Source of the DNA: Osedax fenrisi
Lineage: Eukaryota > Annelida > Polychaeta > Sabellida > Siboglinidae
Reading direction: 5' to 3'
DNA length: 64,000 nucleotides
NCBI GenBank assembly: GCA_964019155.1
Contig: OZ025241.1
Location: forward strand, 83,861,044 to 83,925,043
Position 1 is the stretch's first letter, and each line of letters starts with the position of its first letter. Below the pieces are notes generated by a model. The model worked only from the letters and a program-made list of their open reading frames with translations, was not told the DNA's origin and did no database searches. Positions 12,571 to 24,715 of this stretch are shown here, piece by piece. The position numbers and the translations under genes are program-made.

Positions 12571-15500
12571 TAGGGGAAAGTAACCTAGGTTACTAATTAT
12601 ATATTAGCTAATATGGATACTTTAACAATATATGGTCTAAACATTTTATGCCTCATTATTTGTATTCAAAAATTACAATATATTAATATTATATGATTAT
12701 AGATATTATTGTGATTTTAAAATTGTATTTAATCTTTTAATTCCATAGATAACAGGGGTGTCCTTATTCGGTACCCATGTCCGAATACGGACACCTTGTG
12801 TTATAATACGGACACCTTATATACCACTAGATAAACTATATATTATTGATGAATTAATCATACAAATTACAATTACATTATTTATAAGTAATGTTATGAA
12901 TAATTTATTCTAATTTAATTAGTTAATAATTTATTTATTTTTATGATTTTTTAATTAATAATATAATTTAAGTATCTAAATAATAATTTTTTTAGATTTA
13001 GCTTTATTGGTGGTATTAATATTATAACGCACGCGATTTTTATGAAAATCAGAGTAGTTCATACGCTGCGCGCTGATTGGTTATAGGGTGTCCGTATTAA
13101 GACATCTATAGATTGTTCTATAGAGTGTTCGTATTAAGGACTTATATGACCTCTAGATATATACTTATAACTTAATTAATATGTTATAACAAATATAGAA
13201 ATTAAATATATATTTTTTAGAATGCTTTATTTTTTAATAATAGAGTGTTATATTTTATATCGATACATTTATATATTCTTGAGAAGGTTTTAAGTTGAAA
13301 TTTGTTTTCATACATTTAAAAACATACTACAAAAATCAGTTTATTGTATATATCAGCAATATTTTGAGTAATTAAAAAATCAAAAATACTTTTTTAGACT
13401 ATTTATATAATTATTGGGGAGGTAAGGAGGGGAGGTGTTGTATTTCACATTCTCTTCCTACTGCTGTCATCCTTTGTAAGATAGGTTAGATAGAAAATAT
13501 ACAACCTTCTCTCTCAATCGTCTTTGTAGGCTCCTCGTGTCACCCCCTGGCAACCACTTCATCAAGTGGGATAAGACAAATGACGATAAAAGTCTGGAGA
13601 GGAGACAGGCGCATCACACTCATTTAGCCTAATGAAAGATAACATGATAAATAATAATATTGCAATGCCTGATCGACGTGTCCCGAAATAACAACGTGCA
13701 TTCCATCGGTAATATCCAGGATGTATGTGCTAAGTTAGCTACTGGAACTAAAGAAATATTAACAATACACACACATAAAATAACGATAACTAAAAGAACA
13801 TTAAAATTACCAACGAATATAACTACAATAGATACATGTAACGTACGTTGTACGCCGTACGGATACTCATAGGAGCAGGTAAACTTCATGAATTAACAAG
13901 ATAACTAGATAGATACCGATGTGACATTATTTGTCTGGCGGAGAAAAGATGTAAAAACTGTGATGAATTAATAACTTAGAAAGGACATAAGATTGTCTAT
14001 AGCGGACAAGAAAAATACCACCAACAATGAGTAGCTTTTATAGTACGGAACTAACTCACCTCAGCCATCCTAAACTACAAAACAATCTCCAGCCGAATTA
14101 TATCAATAAAACTAGCCGCACATCCACTAAATATGACTATCATTCAGATATACGCGCCTACACGTAATTACGATGACGAATATATTGAAATTTTCTATGA
14201 AGAGATAGAAAAAACAATGACGCAGACAAATAAAAAAAATACTTTAATTATACAAGGTGATTGGAATTCAATAGTAGGTGATTCGAACAAATAATGGAAT
14301 AATGCGGTAGGTAAATTTATTCTTGGTAAGACTAATTCGAGAGGCATTAGACTTCTCGAATTAGCTACTAAGCATAATTTTACACTTGCTACTACTTTCC
14401 ATCCATAAAAAGACTCAAGAAAAGCCAATTGGCACTCTCCAAATAGTCACACACGTAATCAAATAGATTGTATTCTAACTCCTCAGAGGTTCAAATCAAG
14501 TATACACAGATCATCAACAATATCATATCCTGGTGCTGTAATAAATAGTGACCACGAATTTGTTCTTTGTAATATGAGACTGAAATTACGTTCACAAAAT
14601 ATGAATAAAAGCAATAGAATACGATTTGACCTTGAAAAACTGAACAACACACATACATGCAATGAATATAACGATGAATTAGAAGCAAAACTGAAAAATA
14701 TTAATATAGATGAATTATAATTCATAGTTAATTCATAGATAATTATCTACTGATAATTCTTATATACAAATCTCAAAGTCAATAACATATAGGATAACAG
14801 ATTGCATCACAAAATATTCTAGGAAAATACAGATTGAGAAAACAACCATGGATAATAGATGAGATTCTGGAATTATGTGATAAAAGACGAAGCTTGGAAG
14901 CAATAAAACATAAGAGTAGTAAGCATGCTGAGGAATACAGAATAGTGCACAATTTTATAAGAAGAAGCATGAAAAATAAAAAAAGACTAATGGCTGAAAT
15001 CACAATTTAATCAAATTTATTATGAATTAAAAAGAGGTGTTCATATCATAGAGCTTATAATACTATAAAAGTAATCACTAATCCAACAAATAGGAAAATA
15101 TCAAATATTGAAGATGCTAACAGTATACCATTATAAGACGATAATGCAAAATTGGATAGATGGACAGAATATTGCAAATATTTATATAACTACCCAATAA
15201 TAACCGACCGATCCAAAGTATAAATAGACAATATCCGTGAAGATGATGAACAGCCACTACCAATACTGAAGTCAGAAGTGATCCACGCCTTAAAAATTCT
15301 AAAAAATGGCAAGTCACTAGGAAATGACAATTTACCAAGCGAGCTATTAAAGGGAGGAGGTGAAGCGTTAATTGATATAATCAAAAACTTTGTGAGAAAG
15401 TATGGTCCACCAAATAGTGGCCAGATGTATGGTTAACCTCCCTAATCATCCCTATTCCAAAGAAGGGAGATCTCAAAAAATGCTCAAACTATCGTACTAT

Positions 15501-16926
15501 AAGTCTTATCAGCCATACAAGCAAAATTCTTCTGAGAATTATATTGAACAGATTAATTTCACAAGCCGAAGATATTCTAGCGGAAGAACAAGCCGGTTTT
15601 AGAAAAAATCGAAGCATAACTGAACAAATTCTTAACTGCAGACTAATAATGGAAAAATACATCGATCAACAACGTCAAATTTATCATAATTTCATTGACT
15701 ACAAGAAAGCCTTTGATTGAGTATGGCATGATGTTTTATGGCACTTGATGTCTTCTTTTGGAATAGCCAATGACATAATTCAATTTATTAAATAACTCTA
15801 TAATTCTTCTAAAAGCAGCGTACTGCTAAATAATAATATTGGAACAAAGTTTAATGAAGGTGTGCAAGAGGATTTAAATAAGTATACCTATAGGTGTGAG
15901 GCAAGGATGCTTATTATCGCCTGTTCTGTTCAATATATTCCTATAAAAAATAATGATAGACTCTATAACAAAGCACCCATCGAGTATATATATATAGGAG
16001 GCAGAAAATTTAATAACCTGAGATTTGCAGACGATATTGATCTTATAGCAGGTTCCGAAAGTGAACTATAAACTATAACTGATGCACTAGAAAAAACATC
16101 TATAGCATACAGCATGGAAATTAATCATGATGAATGCAAAATTATTGTCAATGGAGAAGGTCAAATACCAATGATTTATATGTACGATAATCAGATTGAA
16201 AATGTTGAATATTTTAAATACTTCGGAGTAATGTTTACGAATTCTGGCAAATCAAAAAATGAAATTCGTATAAGATTGGCTACGGCAGTTTCGGAACTAG
16301 TAAAACTGGAAAAGATCTTGCGTAGCTGGGAAATCGAATTCAAACTTAAATGTAGATTATATAACTCATTAGTTCTTTCAACATTGCTTTATGGCTGTGA
16401 AACATGGACTCTGTTAGAAGAATCAAAGAAGAGGATCCGAGGTGTTTAGTTAAAATCTCACAGGCGTCTCCTGAATATAAGCTATAAAGAAAGAAAGACG
16501 AATATATTGGTCAATAATTTAATAAATGAGAAAGTCGGTTCGTATCTACCTCTTCTTGATATAATTATGCGAAGAAATATGACCACATTCGGACATATAA
16601 CTCGACACGATTCCATGTCCAAAACAACTTTTCAAGACTATGTCGAAGGTAATAGAAAAAGAGGAAGACCAAATAAAAATTGGTCAAATGATATTTTTGA
16701 ATACTCTAATCTCCCTCTTCAGCAACTTTTAGTTATTTCAAAAGACCGTTCCAAATGGATAAAGTTGTTAAAAACAATGTCATGTTCTCCCCCTACGATG
16801 TCAACGTCACGGGACTAAGTACTAATTAAGTATATAATTATGAATATGTTATTCATTAAACATTTTTTTGTAATATTTATGGTTTATGATATATCGAGAG
16901 TGTCCTTATTCGGTTACTTTCCCCTA
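12571..16926. mobile_element. GGGTGTCC-iteron TIR element interrupted by a LINE
   Basis: The left end is TAGGGGAAAGTAACC and the right end is its exact reverse complement, GGTTACTTTCCCCTA (16912-16926). Outside the nested LINE the element is roughly 930 bp, close to the 941 bp of the 5262-6202 copy. Motif copies lie near 12752, 12780, 12788, 12807, 13087, 13121 and 16897. Here they read GTGTCCGTATT or GTGTCCTTATT instead of GTGTCGRTATT. The phrase ACCAATCAGCG is shared with the other copy, in inverted orientation. Confidence 0.75.
13415..16840 (+). pseudogene. Decayed endonuclease-reverse transcriptase LINE
   Basis: The sequence reads, in plus-strand order, as an APE endonuclease (near 14120-14290, IIQGDWNSIVG), a spacer, an RT domain and a C-terminal region. 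The RT part includes IPKKGDLKKCSNYRTISLIS near 15450, AEEQAGFRKNRSITEQI near 15580, FIDYKKAFD near 15700 and the catalytic LRFADDIDLIAGS near 16018-16056. The C-terminal part at 16114-16818 includes YGCETWTL and NRKRGRPNKNW, and ends in the NVTGL-like end seen in this widespread animal family. In-frame stops (for example TGA right after KKAFD near 15718, and one near 14292) and frameshifts break it. The clade (I/Nimb-type or other) is not resolved. The 5' leader from about 13415 is G-rich and non-coding. The LINE sits inside the 12571-16926 TIR element. Confidence 0.85.
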
Positions 16927-17121
16927 CTTCATATATTTGTTCACTATTTATCATTCATGTAGTAAATAATGTATATGTAATATTCTAAGAGGTAAGCAGA
17001 GTGTTATGCATCATAAACTGTAAGTTTAGTATATATTCTAATTATTTATTCGTTTATTATACTATAATATATTATTATATTATAATATATTATAATATTG
17101 TAATAGTATAATATATATATA

Positions 17122-17526
17122 TGTTATAGAGAAAGTCATGATAGATTTATATTATTGTACAAGAGCGCCTCGACTGCGAAAGTATATTGTAGTTATCGCA
17201 ATCGGTATTCTATAAATACACTGCCACTATCCGATGCACTGGAGTGGAACGCGTTCACTAAATAGTGATTCGCGTTTATGTTATTTGTTTCAGTATGATT
17301 TTGGACACAAAACCTATAGTGACATTTATTTATTAACTAGAATATATAATCGACGAACCCGCATACACGATAAACTATTATTATTATATTATTGTTATTA
17401 TTGTTATTATTATTATTATTACATACTATCTTATATAGGTTGATACTGAATAAAGTGATTGCAGAATAACACATGTATCTTTGATCTATGGACTCACGGT
17501 ATTACGTCTATTCACACGGCGACCGT

Positions 17527-17532
<6 letters not shown>
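17122..17532 (+). mobile_element. Probable solo LTR
   Basis: A 411-bp block of normal base composition starts TGTTATAGAG and ends CGTACAACA, lying between TA tracts. It holds a TATAAATA box at 17211 and an AATAAA signal at 17449, the order expected for U3-R-U5. No internal retroviral-type region or second LTR is present. The strand follows the TATA/polyA order. LTR identity is inferred from these hallmarks only. Confidence 0.5.
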
Positions 17533-17570
<38 letters not shown>

Positions 17571-17590
17571 ATATATATTTAATTATTTAA

Positions 17591-17624
<34 letters not shown>

Positions 17625-17629
<5 letters not shown>

Positions 17630-17790
17630 TATTATAGAATATAATATATATAATTATGAATACAAATCCTAAATTAATTCCATTTATTTACATTTATATA
17701 ATTATATAAATTTTTATTTAATTATATTATAGAATATAATATATATAATTATGAATACAAATCCTAAATTAATTCCATTTATTTACATAA
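17625..17790. repeat. Tandem duplication of about 92 bp
   Basis: A 65-70 bp unit containing TATTATAGAATATAATATAT and CCTAAATTAATTCCATTTAT occurs at about 17625-17694 and again at 17717-17789. It lies just 3' of the TPPP stop codon, in the expected 3' UTR or downstream region. Confidence 0.8.
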
Positions 17791-17878
17791 ATTAAAAAAT
17801 TCTGTAAATATATTTCATTAAAATTCATATTTTTCATTGTATCGTGAATTGAAGGCCGTGTCAAAATTGTGCAATCGG

Positions 17879-19632
17879 TTAAACTAGCCTCTTGCTAGTT
17901 TTAGATAACCTCGGTGAAATAATTCTAAGTTCGCTAATCTCAATTTTTGTATATTTCATTTTCAGTAAGTTAGATTCGGAAACTGAATACGGAATACTGG
18001 CGGCCATTTTGTTTTGATTCTTGATTGTTTTGAGCGGTATTTCCATAGATAGCAGGGCATTATCAGACGTTACAGCTTCGCTAGTTTTATACGACGGTTT
18101 TTCGGTATGCCTATATCTATTCGCAATATCTTGACTGTTTATATATTCCAATTCACTCAGTTCTCTAGCGTACGAACAGTTCATTGGTTCGGCAACGTTC
18201 CTGATGCTTCTATTGGTCGGAATAATCGTCGGACGTCGAGAAGTCGGTACCCCATTAGACACGATCATCTTATCGGAGTTCGGTACCGGTATCTGAGTGG
18301 GACGTCGTCTAGCTTGGCGTGACGTAACTCCGCGTTGACCTATCACGTGATATCGTTGTTCTACAGCGGATGCTCGGTCGACTTCGCTGATATTAGTTAG
18401 TGTCGTACGGCTACCGTAGGCTCGCCTGTCCAGCGGTAATACGCCGCGCTCCCTATCGCCCGATATCGCGGCGGTCGACCTTCGTATCGTTACCGTGTTG
18501 TTGCGTAATCGTTGCGGGCGTCGCTGAACCGACGCCGAACTCGTTTCGGTGATTCGCGGACCTCTCGTTTCGGTGATTCGCGGAGCTCTCGTTTCAGTGA
18601 TTTGCGGACGTCGAGTTTCCGCCGACGACGGCGTAACGAATATAGATTCGGAGACGGTTTCGTTTTTCTTGACTCGAACGATTTCTCGAACCCAGACCTT
18701 CCTTTCGGGTGTCATGCGCAGTCTGCTGTCCGACAGTCCCACTTTCCTGTTGTACTGATTCTCCCCCGAGTAGTTTGTTACGTAACCATTTTGATTCTCG
18801 ATGTCGACGCGACCTGCAGGTATTCAAATACATAATTATATGTAGTAATATACATATATATTGTTATTGTTATTTATTATTTGGTGGGGTCCTTTCATCC
18901 CATCCAGGAACTTAGATGAAGTTTATCACTTATAACCATATATGGCTCTAATTTCCCTTCGAAGCCGCTCTCATGTTAAGGCATCCATGGTTTTAACGAG
19001 AGCCTGTCATTTATTTATACACAATTATATAATATCACTTCTAAATAATATTGTAAGACCCATTTTATAAAATTAATTAATGGTCCGGACGAGGCTCGAA
19101 CCCGTGTCCTACAGTAGGACTCCTACTGATTGTGTGTCTGACGCCTTAGCCACTGAGACACACAGGCAGTTATATATATGTGTGAGTGTGTATGTGTATG
19201 TGTGCGATGTTGTGTATAGTATGTACCTAGTTGTAATATACTATAGAAATAGTATACTATTATTTTACTATAGTAGTATAACTTATTTAGTCACAAAAAT
19301 GCAATTTTAAATAAATTATTCATAAGTGATATATAAAGTTATGGTGACATATATTATATATAATTGCCTGTGTGGCTCAGGTGGCTAAGGCGTCAGACAA
19401 ACACGCAGTAGGAGGCGATTCAAGGCCCATTCGAACCATTAAAATAAGTCTTAAAATATTATTATGAAGTGATCTTATATAATTGTGTATAAATAAATTA
19501 TCGGCTCTCGTTAAAACCATGGATGCCTTAACATGAGAGCGGCTTCGAAGGGACATTAGAGCCATATAAGTTAAAACTACATATAAGTTCCTAGATGGGA
19601 TTAAAAGACTCCACCAAAATAATAAAATAAAA

Positions 19633-19673
<41 letters not shown>

Positions 19674-20319
19674 CCGTAACAAAATAATATAATAATAATT
19701 ATTATTATTATTATTATTGTATAGAAATGTAGGAGTATTAAAGTTCAGTCCATAAAGTAAATTATCAAACCAAAGTAAGTACAAAGATTCTACGAAGGTG
19801 AATTTCCACTTTAATTGTTTTTCGTTAGTAATAGTCATGGGGAGTTTATTCACGTGAGATGAGTAGTTAGTCAATTGATTGTGTTGTAAAAGTATATTAA
19901 TCGTTGACCTCGGTGCATTTCTATCTTTAATTAAATTAAATTGATTATTTAATGTATGCGAGCGACGCACACAGTGCATGTGTGCGTGCGTGTGTGTGTT
20001 CATTAAATACGTACCGGATATACCTTTACCTCGACCTTGACTATCGAATCGTTGCCGGTGTGTGCCCGTGTAGCCCGTCGTGTCCGTCATTCTATCAACT
20101 CCGCCGGTTCTCGAGAAGAACTATTATAGGGTAGACGAGGCTTAATAATAATGATCAATAATGTATATTAATCTATCGGTATATGTAACATATAAGTATC
20201 GACGTATACATATTTGGAGTTATATGTAGATATGCACATGTGCATATATGCATATATGGAGTTTTATATTTATTATTCGTTTTATTGATAATTTATTCGT
20301 ATAATATGATTTTAAAACG

Positions 20320-20354
<35 letters not shown>

Positions 20355-22368
20355 ATCTATAGATCGGATAACCGGAATGTGCCTTGGCAAACGACCCGTG
20401 TGTATCGTAACCCGTGTGTATCGTAACCCGTGTGTATCGTAACCCGTGTGTATCGTAACCCGTGTGTATCGTAACCCGTGTGTATCGTAACCCGTGTTTA
20501 TCGTAACCCGTGTGTATCGTAACCCGTGTGTATCGTAACCCGTGTGTACCGTAATGAACTCTTACTACTTATAAACCCGTAATACTAATAGTTCAATATG
20601 TTCGATACTACATATACATAAAAATATAAATGTGCGTTCGAATAGTGTTGTATTTATAACTAATAAGACTGGTATTGTAATATGGTAACACTACCATAAT
20701 ATATAGGTAATGGTAATGTAATATTGTAATACTACCACTACCTATAGATACATATTTTTTTAATACGATGAATTTGAATGTATAAATGATGATATACATG
20801 ATATACATTCGGCATCGAGAGATCTCGTCAACTATACGTGTCTAGATAAGGCGAGATTGTGCGCATGGAAAGATGGACACATGCAAACCGTGATATCACT
20901 GTCGTGCTCGCCTCACGTTAAGAGTTGTCACATCGATAGATTATCACTGGATTTTTATTCGCATATTTGAAACTATTTTTATTATTATAATATCTCATCA
21001 GTATAAAAATGTCAAAATATTTGAGAAATGTATAGGGGTACTAATATCCCTTTGAGATTTAATATGTAATGAATAGGAAATGTTACATTACAAAAAATAA
21101 AACTTGGAAATATTATGTTTACATAGATGTATTCAAGAATATAATCTTGAGATTATAATACATATATATATATATATATATTACAAAATTAATAATATAT
21201 AAAGAAAAATATATATAGGGAACAATACACACAAATAAATACATTATTGAATAGGGCCGTGCATACGAACCGTTATGCCTGAGAGTTTAGGTATGGCGTT
21301 GCTGAATCTAGTGACGATCTCTGCATAGGCCGTCTCTCTATCGGCGATGTGGTGGTCGCGTTGATAGGCGCACGATATGTCCCATATCACGTGGTCAAGC
21401 TGTCCGATAGTCAGACCACTTCGGTGTGGGGTATCGTATTAATACTAGAGTTATACGCGTATACGTATAGGTATATTTAATATTGTTTATACGTAATGTA
21501 TAAGCATATTGAATATTGTTTATATGTTATACGAAGATAACATAACAAAACACCTATCCTCGCGAGTGTGCTCATACGTGAGTGTTAGGGGCGCCGCGAT
21601 TAAGGGCGATATGTCAGGTCGTAACTTAAGGGCGATATGTCAGGTCGCCTCGAATGTATTCTTTAAAATATTACCCGATGTGTTATATATTACGTATACC
21701 TATAGGTCAATTGACCTGTTTCATGAACAATTATATAAATAACCCACGTTATATGTAAATCCGATGACCTATTTATTTTCTCAGTGTACTCTCGGTGAAC
21801 GAAATGTCTCGCGACCCTTATATGTGTTATTTAAATATAGCTATATTTGTGTATGTTTAAACACCCACACCTAGGTGGCATTCGCAGCTAACTGCGAGTT
21901 GTTAGAGTTATGACTCATGAATCATGAGTCATGTAACAATAGCATAAACCAATATACACACCTATGGGAGCTTATAGGGTATACCCATATAGGATATATA
22001 CCCAAGTATAATACACGCCTGCGAATATCATTGTACGACGCATGTATATATCGCGTATACGCGTATAGGCATCTAACGTACAACTAACTTTTGACCGATA
22101 GTTTTACATTTACAATAAGCGATATCCAAGTTATTGGATGTGCAGCGCGCGTTTCGAGTATTTCTCTTTGCAATAACGTTAGCATCTTTAGCCCATCTGT
22201 TCAAATCCTGAGTGTATTATGTCATTTGTAAGCGTTATTGTTATTGATTTTGATTGTAATTAGTAGTTATATATATAGAGACAACATAACCTTTGATGTT
22301 AATTTTTCTGATTTTGCTCTATTCGCAAACAACTTAAAAGATGTGACTAAATCAGATGTATTGTCCAT
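17879..22368 (-). CDS. TPPP: TPPP/p25-alpha family protein with long basic C-terminal tail
   Basis: Five minus-strand exons: 22291-22368, 22089-22207, 21271-21418, 20015-20120 and 17879-18813. All borders are GT..AG and all phases agree, giving 461 residues. Residues 1-174 form a full p25-alpha domain: LVTSFKLF near the start, the EF-hand-like segment LNRWAKDANVI, then TGGVDRMTDTTGYTG. The family signature GxGxGxxGR is intact at 144-152. TPPP proteins bind and bundle microtubules and are linked to cilia in many animals. Usual family members have about 170-220 residues. Here the last exon adds about 285 residues rich in Arg, Ser and Thr, including three repeats of about eight residues (ITETRxPR, residues 216-242). 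The tail exon is uninterrupted and of normal base composition, so it looks coding. The domain assignment is firm. The function of the tail is unknown. Confidence 0.9.
18861..19169 (-). mobile_element. SINE family A, copy 1 (in TPPP intron 4)
   Basis: On the minus strand, the tRNA-like head at 19169-19082 carries A box TCTCAGTGGCTAAGGC and B box GGGTTCGAGCC. The head is followed by a central section with AACCATGGATGCCTTAACAT, GCGGCTTCGAAGGG and GGATGAAAGGACCCCACC, and an A-rich tail. Extra bases in the head (GTAGGAGTCCTACTGTAGGA) suggest a class II variable arm or a local duplication. Confidence 0.85.
19366..19645 (+). mobile_element. SINE family A, copy 2 (in TPPP intron 4)
   Basis: A near-complete copy from GCCTGTGTGGCTCAGGTGGC through AACCATGGATGCCTTAACAT to CTCCACCAAAATAATAAAAT. 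It is in the opposite orientation to copy 1, about 200 bp away. The B-box region is degraded (GCGATTCAAGGCCC). Confidence 0.85.
20394..20553. repeat. 16-bp minisatellite, 10 units (TPPP intron 4)
   Basis: The unit ACCCGTGTGTATCGTA is repeated ten times head to tail, with only two variant units (GTTTATC and GTACC). There are no spacers, so it is a minisatellite and not a CRISPR array. As numbered here it lies in the intron between the exons at 21271-21418 and 20015-20120. Confidence 0.9.
21601..21647. repeat. Two-unit 26-bp direct repeat (TPPP intron 2)
   Basis: TAAGGGCGATATGTCAGGTC occurs at 21601 and 21627. It sits in a block of more normal base composition (21540-21660) that I could not connect to any exon in phase. 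Confidence 0.8.
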
Positions 22369-22621
22369 TGTTATCGAAAATAATGATTAAATTCGCGTGT
22401 GTGTATTAGTGTGTTCTCTTTTGATGTGCGGTAGATTTTGTAATATTTAATTTATAGTGTATATATAAATATAATTTTATTTATATTTTATTTGTTAATT
22501 ATTTAAAATTTGTTAAAAATTGATTTTAATTAAAAATTCTCTTTATATATTCTATGATTATTAACATAAACAGCACGTAACGTAATATACAGATATCATT
22601 TTAAAAGTATTCTATTCCCTA

Positions 22622-22671
<50 letters not shown>

Positions 22672-24026
22672 TAGATGTATATATATATATATATATACCA
22701 TAAGCGATATGTATGAGTCCTATAGTATGACATTCATGATACATTACAACATTATGATATGAGTAGGCTACCTCGCGATATCATCTCTCTGAAGCACCGT
22801 TAAGGTGGCTAAGATAATAGCATATAAGTAATAATAGTTTTATAATGTGTAATGGTCATGAGTGAATACCTGTAAGGCTGCCTTACCAAGGCATATATGC
22901 GAATATATTCATTAATGTATACACTGTATACACTTATTCCAATGTAACCTATAATCAGATGTCTTAAATAAGGGTAATAGGTTATCGCTTATTACCATAG
23001 AGCCAGAGAGACATTTCTATCTAGCTCTATGCTTATTACCGTGGCGTAGAAAATTGAAATAGGTTGTTGACCTATTACCATTAATGGAATGAATGTGTTG
23101 CCTATAGGCACTATAATTAGTATGTTAATTAATATATTTATTTTATATTTGAATACCATACTGTAATATTTATAATTAATGTATAATATATACAGAAACG
23201 AAATACTCGTAGTTTATGACTCCGATAGTGTTTAGTAAACCATTATTATGTTATCTCTAGGTTACCCTAATACCATAATTATTATATATATTATGATAAT
23301 ACATCGTAGGATAGTAAAAACCTACCGGAAAGTTAAGAAGTTTATACTAATATCGTAATTAGGTAATATACTAATTACGTAATTAACCTACGTCATTATT
23401 CATATACCGATATTAATATTTATAATATGCAGACGTCGTGTAATAATATCAATTGTATAAGCTTATAAGCATACGTACCTATATTTTGTAGGCTATAGCT
23501 ATTATCACCTAGGTATTATCACATACGTGTATATATATAAATATAATTTAATAAATCTACATGTAATAGTTTATAATTTGTATAACAATAAAGTGATAAC
23601 ATATAGGTGATAATACCTACGTGGTAATACTATATCAACAATACATTTGATGATACTCCTATCTAATTTGTATATTTTATTAATATGATATTATTATGAT
23701 AGTATGATATTCTATGTGTGTGTATGCAATAATACGTATATGTGATGTTATCGTAAACATATATGTGTTAACATGTGTTAATATTGGTTAATATATCTCA
23801 TATGTAAGTATATAAGTGGATACTCGTGAAGAAAATTATCCACAATTATTATAAGTGTAGTAATATAAGTTAGTTCTTTCGTAAAATGGTAATACTTTAA
23901 ATATAAATAAGTAATTCAAATATATCATAGATGATAGGATATAAGATATATATATCATCGATGTAAATACAATTGTTTTATATAGATATTATATAGATAG
24001 TCTTATGTCAAATATATATATATATT

Positions 24027-24112
<86 letters not shown>

Positions 24113-24289
24113 CATATGTCACTTATATATGTCAACCTGTATTCTTTAAACTAGTGTGTTTGTATATTGAAGAATTTCGTAATAGACATGTTGGAAAAAT
24201 GGAATTATAATTATTATACTGGATAAATATAATTCAGATTAATATCGTCATATAAGTAATTTATAGAATAATGACAACACCTCCTATAA

Positions 24290-24351
<62 letters not shown>

Positions 24352-24715
24352 ACATCTTGTGGATATATATTATTATATGTGGAATTAGCATGACCGCCTA
24401 TAATACCAAGACCTCCATTAACCTCGAGTTTATATGAGGTCTTGATAATACAAAAGCCCAAAAGGCTTTGATAATACCAAAGGTTATAGGAGGTCTTGGA
24501 ATTAGTCTATTAGTTTCGGAATGTAATATGTTTCTCCAAAGATTTTTCAGAAAATTATTTGTTTCTTCTTTTTCCAATATGAAATTTAATAAATAACAAA
24601 TAATACAAATTGAATTTCTAAAATATATTAAATGAATAAATAAATATCAATAAACATTTAATTAATATAAGTTGTACGATATTTAATATACTATTTAAAT
24701 TTAAAAAGTATTATT
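22369..24715. other. Divergent intergenic region between TPPP and TAF7
   Basis: 2.35 kb between the two start codons. It holds (TA)n tracts at 22624-22670, 24030-24101 and 24291-24346. It also holds several inverted repeats, for example GGTAATAGG/CCTATTACC at 22973-23079, GTGATAATACCTA pairs at 23490-23615, and the nested hairpins at 24277-24498. No coding block is seen. Confidence 0.5.
24277..24498. repeat. Nested inverted repeats upstream of TAF7
   Basis: An outer pair CACCTCCTATAACC / GGTTATAGGAGGTC encloses AATACCAAGACCTCC / GAGGTCTTGATAATA and CAAAAGCC / GGCTTTGATAATACC. The block ends about 220 bp before the TAF7 start codon. It could be a small foldback element or a structured regulatory region. 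Confidence 0.55.

Noticed and set aside
13629..15384. Minus-strand open frames opposite the 13.4-16.8 kb LINE
   Set aside because: They are shadows of the LINE, whose recognisable endonuclease and RT motifs are on the plus strand.
19377..20090. Single 237-residue minus-strand protein
   Set aside because: The first part is TPPP exon 4. The rest runs through a (TA)n tract and a SINE without coding signal, and a donor at TCCG|GTACGT ends the exon.
20394..20553. CRISPR-like array
   Set aside because: The units are contiguous without spacers, and the window is eukaryotic. The 22-bp array at 27391-27789 was rejected for the same reason.
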